Part shown: piece after piece, positions 27,522 to 33,727 of the stretch
Numbering within the stretch: position 1 is the first letter of the stretch
How the letters are laid out: each line of letters starts with the position of its first letter
Origin: Bacteroidia bacterium
GTDB lineage: Bacteria; Bacteroidota; Bacteroidia; CAIKAF01
DNA length: 64,000 nucleotides
Reading direction: 5' to 3'
Assembly (NCBI GenBank): GCA_016742095.1
Contig: JACVCJ010000001.1
Coordinates: 183,337-247,336 of the forward strand
Position numbers and translations under genes: made by a program
Notes under the pieces: generated by a model
Seen by the model: the letters and a program-made list of their open reading frames with translations, nothing else
Database searches by the model: none
What the model was told of the DNA's origin: nothing

Positions 27522-27851
27522 ATGGAAAAAGAAGCTGCCGCCAATGAGGAGATCTTCCTTTTATACGATGATCCCGAAACGGAAGCCGGTAAATACGGCA
27601 CCAGCAGTATCCGCAATGTGAACAATATTCCCGTTGGCATTACCCGCCGCGAACGGGAGGTGCTGCGCCTCATCTGTGCCCAGTATACCAATGCGGAGAT
27701 CGCCTGCCGCATGCACGTAAGCGTACGTACGGTAGACGGCCACCGCAACAACCTGCTGGAAAAAACGGGCTGCCGCAATACGGCCGGCCTCGTTCTTTTT
27801 GCCGTGTGCAAAGGCCTGTACGATCCGCAGCAGCACAAGTGGCGCTGTTAA
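27522..27851 (+). CDS. Orphan LuxR-type HTH regulator without receiver domain
   Basis: This 109-residue protein consists of a short acidic N-terminus (EEIFLLYDDPETEAG) and a LuxR/GerE HTH (GITRREREVLRLICAQYTNA, VSVRTVDGHRNNLLEKTG, TAGLVLFAV). It closely resembles the HTH of the response regulator at 24237-24905 but lacks any phosphorylation domain, so it must be controlled in another way or be constitutive. Its stop overlaps the LanC stop by four bases, tail to tail. By position it may regulate the neighbouring lanthipeptide operon; this is inference. Confidence 0.85.
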   Translation: MEKEAAANEEIFLLYDDPETEAGKYGTSSIRNVNNIPVGITRREREVLRLICAQYTNAEIACRMHVSVRTVDGHRNNLLEKTGCRNTAGLVLFAVCKGLYDPQQHKWRC

Positions 27852-29098
27852 ACGGGCACCTGCAGCCTGAAATTCCCCGGTACCAGTACCGAACCGTAAA
27901 AATCCGGATCGGCCAGGCGCAGGTAGTAATAACCGGTGCCGGCCAGTCCCATCATCATGCCGGGTGTGGGCAGGTTACCGCGGATACCTCCCGGCCAGGG
28001 CAGTTGCGCCTTGTGATAGCGCTGTATGCCCAGCAGCCCGATGCCGGCCGTCAGTCCTGTGTATTCGGACTTTCCGGAGCTCAGCAGTACATCGGCGTTT
28101 CCACAGAGACCGTGACACAGGCTGAAATTGGGCAGGTTCTGTGTATCGGCGCTCATCTGCAGGGTATGCCGGTAGGTAGTGTCCAGCGCTGCTTCGATCT
28201 GGGGCAACAGCGTTTCCGAAGGCCAGGCCTCGTAGGCATACATACGTGCCAGGGCAATGCCCGGGGCACCGTGACACCAGGCCACCCCGTAATGATATTC
28301 GCCGGGTCCCTGTGTCAGGCCGGCATCCCGGAAATCGGGCCAGTTCTTTGACTGCGGATGGTAATAGTGCTGTTCGTAACGGATGGCTTCCCGGGCCCCT
28401 TCCAGGAAAAGTGCATCGCCGCATACGCGGTACGCATCCAGCAGGGCACAGGCTATACCTGCCGCCCCGTGCGAAAAGCCCGTAAGATTCTTTTTACTGC
28501 CCACCGTTGCCCATGACCAGCCCGTATCTTCCTTCAGGGCCATGTTGCACAGGGCCGTGGCCAGCGTGTGGACCATTCCGGCACTGTGATCGTCGTTGTG
28601 CAGTTCCTGGAACAGTTTCAGGGCCGGTATCGTACCTGCAATGCCGCTGATGATATCGGTCTCGTATGCGGCAAAGCCATCCTGCTTCAGGTCACGGAGC
28701 AGGGCATAGGCTTCTTCCGCCCAGTCTTCCCGTTCCATAACGTAGCCTGCCGCCGCCAGTACACAGGCTGCACCGGGTTTGCCGGAGTAAAACCCGTGAT
28801 CGGGCAATTGTGCGGCGGTACTGCGTACCTGGTTGGCACAGCCTTCGATGGTTCGCGCCAGGAAAGGATCATTGCGTTTTTCGTACAGGCGGCACAGGAA
28901 ATACAGGATGCCCGAAGTGCCGGAATACAGGTCGGGGCCGAAACTGCGTACTACATTCCGGAACGAGCCTTCGCTCATATCGAACCAGTTACCGGTCCAG
29001 TTGCAGCGTTCCCGGCTGTCCCAGACGGCGTCCCTTACCAGGTCGAGCCCGGTTTCCCAGGCGGTTTCAAAAAACAGGTCCTTATCGTTGGCGTTCAT
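27848..29098 (-). CDS. LanC-family lanthionine cyclase
   Basis: The 416-residue protein starts at the ATG at 29098; a TTG two codons upstream is less likely. It carries the LanC alpha-toroid repeats (YSGTSGILYFL, YSGKPGAACVL, ISGIAGTIPAL, FSHGAAGIACALL, WCHGAPGIALAR, CHGLCGNADVLL, MGLAGTGYYYL). Zinc ligands are Cys275, Cys328 and His329, and His210 in FSHGAAG corresponds to the catalytic His of NisC. LanC enzymes activate Cys thiolates and add them to dehydroalanine or dehydrobutyrine to close lanthionine rings. It is the last of four genes after the multicore precursor, overlapping the HopA1-like gene by 17 bases, so the precursor is its probable substrate. Confidence 0.92.
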   Translation of the reverse strand: MNANDKDLFFETAWETGLDLVRDAVWDSRERCNWTGNWFDMSEGSFRNVVRSFGPDLYSGTSGILYFLCRLYEKRNDPFLARTIEGCANQVRSTAAQLPDHGFYSGKPGAACVLAAAGYVMEREDWAEEAYALLRDLKQDGFAAYETDIISGIAGTIPALKLFQELHNDDHSAGMVHTLATALCNMALKEDTGWSWATVGSKKNLTGFSHGAAGIACALLDAYRVCGDALFLEGAREAIRYEQHYYHPQSKNWPDFRDAGLTQGPGEYHYGVAWCHGAPGIALARMYAYEAWPSETLLPQIEAALDTTYRHTLQMSADTQNLPNFSLCHGLCGNADVLLSSGKSEYTGLTAGIGLLGIQRYHKAQLPWPGGIRGNLPTPGMMMGLAGTGYYYLRLADPDFYGSVLVPGNFRLQVPV

Positions 29099-30056
29099 AG
29101 GCAATGGATGTTTTTATATGTAAAGAAGCTTTGGAGCCGGCTTCGAGGAAAGGCATTTCCGGGTCGAGGCCTGCGGTGCGGAAGGCATTTTCAATAGAGC
29201 GGAGATAGGTGGCGGAGCCGTCTCCGGCGGCAAAAGCGTTGAGCAGTCCCTGTGCCACGATCTGCATGCGGCTTATGCCGAAACTGTTGCCGTCGGGCGG
29301 ACTCTCACAGATGCCTGTTCCGCGTTGCCAGGCCTGTGTAAATAAAGGCGTGTCATTTTTCAGCAGAGGCCCCAGGTCTTTGTGTATGCTCTCCAGCAGG
29401 GGAAGGACCTGCGCCAGGTAACGTATGCCGATGTACAGCACGCAGCTGTCCCTGCGCCGGTAGCCGCCCGGATCGGAGAGGCATTTAAAGAGAAAGGGCA
29501 GGCGGTAGGCATTCAGTACGGTACTTAGGGATTCTACCAGCAACAGGGCCCCTTCGGGCACCGTATTCCAGTAAACACGGGCCATCGGGGCCGTGTATTC
29601 GAAAAGAGCATTGCTGTGCAGGTAATAAAAGCCGGGCTGACTGGTAGTATCTTCCCGGCGGCTGCGGAAGGTAAGGCCTGCACCGGCAGCAGCAGAGAAA
29701 CCCGGATCGGTCTTCATGGTGCGGGTTACCCCGAATTTGCTTACCCGGGCCGTGGTATCGCTGAGCATAGCGTTCAGCGTCCAGCCCGGATCGCTTGTTT
29801 CCTGCGAATGATTTACGGCGCGCAGCTGCTCTATGAACTGCTGAATAACATCTGCGGAAGAGATTACGGCGGGTTCAGCGGCCTGCAGGGTATTTACCAC
29901 GTAGCATTCGGTATAGAGCGTCCGCGTGAGCAGGGAAAGCGGGGTGTCCTGCTCATTGTGGGGCGTATAGTTCTTGCCGGCATAGCTAAAGCCGTTCCCG
30001 CTGCTCTGTATGTTCCCGCAGAGTGCTTCCAGCTGCGGCAGGTCTTCTTTTCTCAT
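29082..30056 (-). CDS. HopA1-family protein, putative lyase partner in Ser/Thr dehydration
   Basis: The 324-residue protein has the character of the HopA1 family: an N-terminal helical part (PLSLLTRTLYTECYVVNTL), a central beta-rich half (GFYYLHSNALFEYT, VYWNTVPEGALLLVESLSTV), and RRDSCVLYIGIRYLAQVLPL. HopA1 is named for a type III effector. In thioamitide and class V lanthipeptide pathways HopA1-like proteins act with APH-like kinases to phosphorylate and then eliminate Ser/Thr. The assignment is from recalled family features and context, not an alignment. Its start overlaps the kinase stop by four bases (ATGA) and its end overlaps LanC by 17 bases, so translation is coupled across all three enzymes. 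Confidence 0.78.
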   Translation of the reverse strand: MRKEDLPQLEALCGNIQSSGNGFSYAGKNYTPHNEQDTPLSLLTRTLYTECYVVNTLQAAEPAVISSADVIQQFIEQLRAVNHSQETSDPGWTLNAMLSDTTARVSKFGVTRTMKTDPGFSAAAGAGLTFRSRREDTTSQPGFYYLHSNALFEYTAPMARVYWNTVPEGALLLVESLSTVLNAYRLPFLFKCLSDPGGYRRRDSCVLYIGIRYLAQVLPLLESIHKDLGPLLKNDTPLFTQAWQRGTGICESPPDGNSFGISRMQIVAQGLLNAFAAGDGSATYLRSIENAFRTAGLDPEMPFLEAGSKASLHIKTSIAYERQR

Positions 30057-31153
30057 GCGTATACGTATTCGGGACGGGTTATACCCAGCAGCTTTTCAGC
30101 GGCCAGGGCAGGATTTTTAAGTATGTTGTGGGCGATCTGTATGCTGCGCATATTGTTGGCCTGTATGCTGGCAACGTACACAACGCCTTCGATGGCGGTC
30201 TGTATCATGCGTGCGGCACAGAAACGCAGGGTTTTCAGCAGTAGCGCGTCGGGGTCGGTACCGGGTTGCAGGCAGGCCAGGTAATGTTGCCAGAAGGCCC
30301 GGATGGCCCGGTGCATCTTTTCAGGTTCAAAAGCCTGCAGGGCCGGACTCAGTTGCCGGCTGGAGGGTTGTTGGTTGTCGAATGAAAAAGCCCAGGCAGC
30401 CAGGTAGGATTGCAGGATGCCGGCCGTATCCCAGCAGGGGTCGCCGATATCGCCCAGTTCCCAGTCTACCAGGTATTGGGGCGCGTCTTCCGAAGCTTTG
30501 GACATAATAAAGTTGATCCATTTTACATCGCCGTGTACCAGCGATGTGGGTGTCCAGTCCTCCCGGAGGCGGGCCAGCAGCGTTTTTAATTCAGGCTGCG
30601 ACTGGATAAAAGAAATAAGCTGTCCGTTGGCCGTACTCTGCGGAAAGAACTCATACGGCCCGAAATCGTTGAGGCGTAAGATCCAGGGTTCGGCTTTCGG
30701 GAAAAATGAAGTATCGGTGTCCGCTGCCACCGGAAAATGAAAAGAAGCCAGGATCTCGGCCTGGGCACGCGCCGGGGCTTCAGAAAATACCTGTTTCTGC
30801 ATATAGAATTCATGTGCACTCCAGGTGTCGCGACAGTATTCCGTAACCAGTACATGCTGCTGCGGATCGTAGTGCAGCAGGGCAGGTACGCGCTGTTTCA
30901 GCTTTTCATACCCGGGAGTACGGCTTATAAAAAGTGAACTGTCTGCTTCACGGCGAAGTATGCCCGTTTCGGCCGGACCGAACGTAAAGGTCTGTTTCAC
31001 AAAAAGACTCCGCTGCCTGTTGCAGAGAATGCGGAACAGGTTGTTGCGCGTAGGCGATGCCATAATGCTGAGATCACCATCCACAACGGTTTCGGCCGGC
31101 AAAAGGCCTTTTTGCAGCAGGTAGTGGCAGATATTTTCCTGGTTGAGCAGCAT
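30053..31153 (-). CDS. APH-type kinase, putative Ser/Thr kinase of a lanthipeptide synthetase complex
   Basis: The 366-residue protein has the aminoglycoside-phosphotransferase/choline-kinase fold. Lys53 (FVKQTF) and Glu69 can place ATP. The catalytic loop is LVHGDVKWINFI with Asp209 and Asn214, and YLVDWELGDIGDP supplies the metal-binding Asp230. Drug resistance is an unlikely role because the gene sits between a multicore peptide precursor and HopA1 and LanC genes. In class V lanthipeptide and thioamitide clusters, similar kinases phosphorylate core Ser/Thr before elimination. It overlaps the HopA1-like gene by four bases. Two hairpins separate it from the precursor and probably lower its expression relative to the substrate. 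Confidence 0.87.
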   Translation of the reverse strand: MLLNQENICHYLLQKGLLPAETVVDGDLSIMASPTRNNLFRILCNRQRSLFVKQTFTFGPAETGILRREADSSLFISRTPGYEKLKQRVPALLHYDPQQHVLVTEYCRDTWSAHEFYMQKQVFSEAPARAQAEILASFHFPVAADTDTSFFPKAEPWILRLNDFGPYEFFPQSTANGQLISFIQSQPELKTLLARLREDWTPTSLVHGDVKWINFIMSKASEDAPQYLVDWELGDIGDPCWDTAGILQSYLAAWAFSFDNQQPSSRQLSPALQAFEPEKMHRAIRAFWQHYLACLQPGTDPDALLLKTLRFCAARMIQTAIEGVVYVASIQANNMRSIQIAHNILKNPALAAEKLLGITRPEYVYA

Positions 31154-31182
31154 GTTTTCTGTTTTAGAATGATGTTGTAAAA

Positions 31183-31214
31183 GACAGCAACGGAAGCGCG
31201 CCTCCGTTACTGTC
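31183..31214 (-). terminator. Strong hairpin with T-tract before the kinase gene (attenuator)
   Basis: On the minus strand GACAG-T-AACGGA pairs with TCCGTT-G-CTGTC around a GC-rich centre and is followed directly by TTTT at 31179-31182. It lies between the precursor stop and the kinase start, so partial readthrough would set the enzyme-to-substrate ratio. Confidence 0.65.
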
Positions 31215-31248
31215 GTTCAGTGAGATAAAGGCCGATTGCAGAAAGAAG

Positions 31249-31275
31249 ACCCGGTTTTAGTGCAGCAAACCGGGT
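31249..31275 (-). terminator. Hairpin immediately after the precursor gene
   Basis: Perfect nine-base arms ACCCGGTTT/AAACCGGGT, followed on the minus strand by CTTCTTTCT, 13 bases past the precursor stop. It probably serves as an RNA-stabilising 3' end or a weak terminator. Confidence 0.6.
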
Positions 31276-31288
31276 ACTTCAGTTGTGT

Positions 31289-32674
31289 TTAGCACACAAA
31301 GGGAATACCGGTGCAGGTAACGCAGCTTACTACCGGCATGGTGGGTACACAGGCTTCGATGGGCAGGGTAGGAATAGCGCCCTGTGCATTGGCCTGGAGT
31401 GACTGCTGACCGGTTTTCTGGCACCACACGAAGGTAGGGGCAGGATAACAGGTCGTGACCGGCATAGTAGGAAAACAGGTGCTTGTGGGTTGCGTGGGCA
31501 TGTTGGTCTGTACCGCAGCCTGTAACCCGCTACCTGCACCCGGACGGCCGCAGAATGGCGGAGCAAATGTGGGCGGAGGACAGTTGGTCAGGGTAGGGAA
31601 GATGGTGGTACCCTGCAGATTGGTCTGAGCTCCGCTGTTGGCAGCCTGTGCACATATAAAGGGCAGACCTGTACAGGTAACACAGCTTACCACCGGTACG
31701 GTGGGAATATCGATCTGTGCATTGGCGGTGGTATTCTGGCTGCAATGCGTGATCGACGGGAAAACTGTCTGCGGGGTGCCCTGCTGACCGGCATTCGGTG
31801 CCTGTGCGCAAACAATAGGAATGCCTGTGCAGGTAACACAGCTCACCACCGGCATGGTGGGAATGTCGATCTGTGCATTGGCGGTTGTATTCTGGCTGCA
31901 ATGCGTGATCGACGGGAAAACTGTCTGCGGGGTGCCCTGCTGACCGGCATTGGGAACCTGCGAACAAACAAAAGGAATACCGGTGCAGGTAACGCAGCTC
32001 ACTACGGGCATGGTGGGCACACAGGCCTCGATGGGCAGCGTGGGGATGGCGCCCTGTACCTGTGCGGCGGGGTTCTTACTGCAAAGCGTAATGGTGGGGA
32101 AAACGGTTTGCAGGTTTCCCTGTTGTGCCGCATTGGGAGCCTGCGAACAAACAATGGGAATACCTGTGCAGGTAACACAGCTCACCACCGGTACGGTAGG
32201 AATGTCGGTCTGTGCCTGTGCCTGCAGACCTGAACCCTGTGCAGAAACACATCCGGCGGGAGGCGTAGTGGGGCACACCACGCAACTGAAGCCAGGCATG
32301 GAAGGGATATTGGTCTGCAGATTGCCCTGTAAGCCTTTATTTGCAGCAGATTGCGGAGCTTGTGAGCAAACAAAGGGCAAACCTGTACAGGTAACGCAGC
32401 TGATCACCGGCATGGTAGGTATACAGGCTTCAACAGGCAGCGTGGGAATGGCGCCCTGTGCGTTGGCCTGCAGGCCTGACTGCGGGGCCTGGCCGCAGAT
32501 CAGGGGTATGCCCGTACATACGATACAGCTCGCCGCAGGTACGGTAGGGCAGGCATGTACTATGGAAGGTATAGGCGCCTGTGCACCGGCCTGTACCCCG
32601 GCTTTCGGTGCTTCTGAACACACAAAAGGAACGCCCGTGCAGGTAACGCAGCTCATTACCGGTACCGTGGGAAA
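31289..32674 (-). repeat. Core-peptide repeat region of the precursor
   Basis: This stretch encodes precursor residues 118-578 and is built from imperfect direct repeats in DNA and protein. The conserved block encoding SCVTCTG recurs eight times (one as SCIVCTG) with unit spacings between 41 and 120 residues; three consecutive copies are exactly 52 residues apart. Confidence 0.85.
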
Positions 32675-33025
32675 GGCATTCTGGTTCAGGTAGGCGTTGT
32701 AAATATCGCCCTGCAGGAAAGAGGCCGGCGAAGCTTCGGCATCCGTAGCATGCTGAACGCTTTTCTTTGTCCATACCAGCATCGCTTCCAGGTTGTTGCC
32801 GTCGGTGGTCTTCCGGCTGAAAAGGATGTCCTCTTTACGGATATCCAGCTTTTTACCCAGAGCGGCATCGAGGTACAGGCTGATGGAATTATCGGGGTCG
32901 GCGGCCGATCTGCCTGCATACCCGAAGAACAGCACGGCGCCTTCATAGTCCGCACTGCCGGTGATCTGGTCTACCCAGTCATTGGTTTCGGCACCCGCCT
33001 GGGATGCCTTGGGATCGTTTTTCAT
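31289..33025 (-). CDS. Giant multicore RiPP (lanthipeptide-like) precursor
   Basis: The 578-residue protein starts at MKNDPKASQAGAE; an in-frame ATG at 33109 would add 28 unrelated residues. There is no signal peptide. Residues 1-117 contain no Cys and include a folded-looking part (ISLYLDAALGKKLDIRKEDI, MLVWTKK), the probable leader that the enzymes bind. Residues 118-578 contain 39 Cys, few charges and abundant Thr/Ser/Pro. Eight copies of SC[VI]xCTG[IVL]P[FIL][VI]C start at residues 125, 166, 209, 282, 343, 395, 447 and 567, with auxiliary units such as IPTLPIEAC (three) and FP[TS]ITxCS (three). About thirteen spacers of the form xQxxxQ (LQANAQ, LQGNLQ, QGTPQ) divide the modules and could be protease sites. 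The last residue is Cys. Kinase, HopA1-like and LanC genes follow, so Ser/Thr-to-Cys thioether rings are expected. The product's activity is unknown. Confidence 0.85.
   Translation of the reverse strand: MKNDPKASQAGAETNDWVDQITGSADYEGAVLFFGYAGRSAADPDNSISLYLDAALGKKLDIRKEDILFSRKTTDGNNLEAMLVWTKKSVQHATDAEASPASFLQGDIYNAYLNQNAFPTVPVMSCVTCTGVPFVCSEAPKAGVQAGAQAPIPSIVHACPTVPAASCIVCTGIPLICGQAPQSGLQANAQGAIPTLPVEACIPTMPVISCVTCTGLPFVCSQAPQSAANKGLQGNLQTNIPSMPGFSCVVCPTTPPAGCVSAQGSGLQAQAQTDIPTVPVVSCVTCTGIPIVCSQAPNAAQQGNLQTVFPTITLCSKNPAAQVQGAIPTLPIEACVPTMPVVSCVTCTGIPFVCSQVPNAGQQGTPQTVFPSITHCSQNTTANAQIDIPTMPVVSCVTCTGIPIVCAQAPNAGQQGTPQTVFPSITHCSQNTTANAQIDIPTVPVVSCVTCTGLPFICAQAANSGAQTNLQGTTIFPTLTNCPPPTFAPPFCGRPGAGSGLQAAVQTNMPTQPTSTCFPTMPVTTCYPAPTFVWCQKTGQQSLQANAQGAIPTLPIEACVPTMPVVSCVTCTGIPFVC
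31688..31999 (-). repeat. 156-bp tandem duplication within the precursor gene
   Basis: Two adjacent 156-base units (31844-31999 and 31688-31843) encode precursor residues 343-394 and 395-446. Long identical runs, such as the block starting at 31742 and again at 31898, show recent in-frame duplication. Confidence 0.8.
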
Positions 33026-33071
33026 AAATGATTTTCGTGTTTTTGGATCGTTAAACAATGTATTTATAGCG

Positions 33072-33088
33072 AAAGGCAGCCTGCCTTT
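33072..33088. promoter_or_regulatory. Perfect palindrome AAAGGCAG-C-CTGCCTTT in the precursor leader
   Basis: Eight-base arms around one base lie between the predicted -7 element (33107-33114) and the precursor start (33025). It could be a repressor or activator site, or a 5' UTR hairpin. The LuxR regulator at 27522 or the XRE pair are possible binders; this is speculative. Confidence 0.5.
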
Positions 33089-33106
33089 ATCTCCCGGGTA
33101 ATGAAG

Positions 33107-33114
33107 CAAATGTA
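33107..33114 (-). promoter_or_regulatory. -7 promoter element TACATTTG of the precursor gene
   Basis: Exact TAnnTTTG match on the minus strand, 81 bases before the precursor start. No clear -33 motif was seen, so the gene may need an activator. Confidence 0.4.
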
Positions 33115-33223
33115 GAGGCCGGCGGAAGAAGCCTTACGGGTATAAAAACCTGTTTTTAACGGGTATGGGAATAATCCCGGGGCACTGTGGGGAATATGCC
33201 CGGAACGCACCTTAAAAAAGAAA

Positions 33224-33241
33224 CCCCGGCGCAAACCGGGG
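33224..33241 (-). terminator. Terminator of the copper operon
   Basis: CCCCGG/CCGGGG arms with a six-base loop, followed on the minus strand by TTTCTTTTTT. It lies 73 bases past the stop of the HMA protein gene. Confidence 0.8.
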
Positions 33242-33313
33242 TAAAACGAAGCATAAAAGCAGCACTATGAAGATCCTGTACTTATGCGTATACTAAAATG
33301 GCCTGCGGCCGTG

Positions 33314-33727
33314 TCAGATCTTTTCGATGCGGAAGCCGGCGGATCGTACCGCTTCGGTTATCCCGGCGGCATCACTGCCCTGCACGGTCAGCACCTTATC
33401 GCGGGCGGCGGTGTCTACCGACCAGTTGCCGGCTCCGGCCGCAGCGTCCAGGGCCGGGGTAACCCTGGCTATGCAGCCCTCGCAGTTGATATTGGTCTTA
33501 AACTGCAGGTTGCTTCCTGTGGCGCTCACTTCTGCAATGTGTTCCACACTGTAGCCGGCATCCTGTATGGCTTTTATAAGGGCCGCCTCATCGCTGTAGG
33601 AAACTTCGGCAGTTCCGGGCTGTACATCGTGTACAACGGTGTTATCCAGCTTGCCGAGGGCATTCTGTACACGGGTGCGGCAATGTTCGCTCTGCATATC
33701 GGGGATGGTTATTTTTGCACGTTTCAT
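33314..33727 (-). CDS. Two-domain heavy-metal-associated (HMA) protein, copper chaperone-like
   Basis: This 137-residue cytosolic protein contains two ferredoxin-like HMA domains. The second has an intact copper site (INCEGC, Cys82 and Cys85). In the first the motif reads MQSEHC (Cys16 only), so one cysteine is replaced by Ser and a His precedes the remaining Cys. The same SEHC variant occurs in the first domain of the adjacent CopA. The start overlaps the CopA stop by four bases, so the proteins are made together. It could deliver Cu(I) to CopA or buffer it. Confidence 0.85.
   Translation of the reverse strand: MKRAKITIPDMQSEHCRTRVQNALGKLDNTVVHDVQPGTAEVSYSDEAALIKAIQDAGYSVEHIAEVSATGSNLQFKTNINCEGCIARVTPALDAAAGAGNWSVDTAARDKVLTVQGSDAAGITEAVRSAGFRIEKI

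Noticed and set aside
29082..31153. Thioamitide (thioviridamide-like) cluster
   Set aside because: Kinase plus HopA1 would fit, but there is no YcaO/TfuA pair beside them, a LanC gene is present, and the precursor is Cys-rich. The YcaO at 58.4 kb is 25 kb away in a different composition segment.
30053..31153. Aminoglycoside resistance phosphotransferase
   Set aside because: The fold fits, but the overlap with HopA1 and LanC genes and the precursor next door favour a peptide-modifying kinase.
31289..32674. CRISPR array or noncoding satellite
   Set aside because: The repeats are in frame, vary mostly at synonymous or conservative positions, have uneven spacing, and encode Cys modules.
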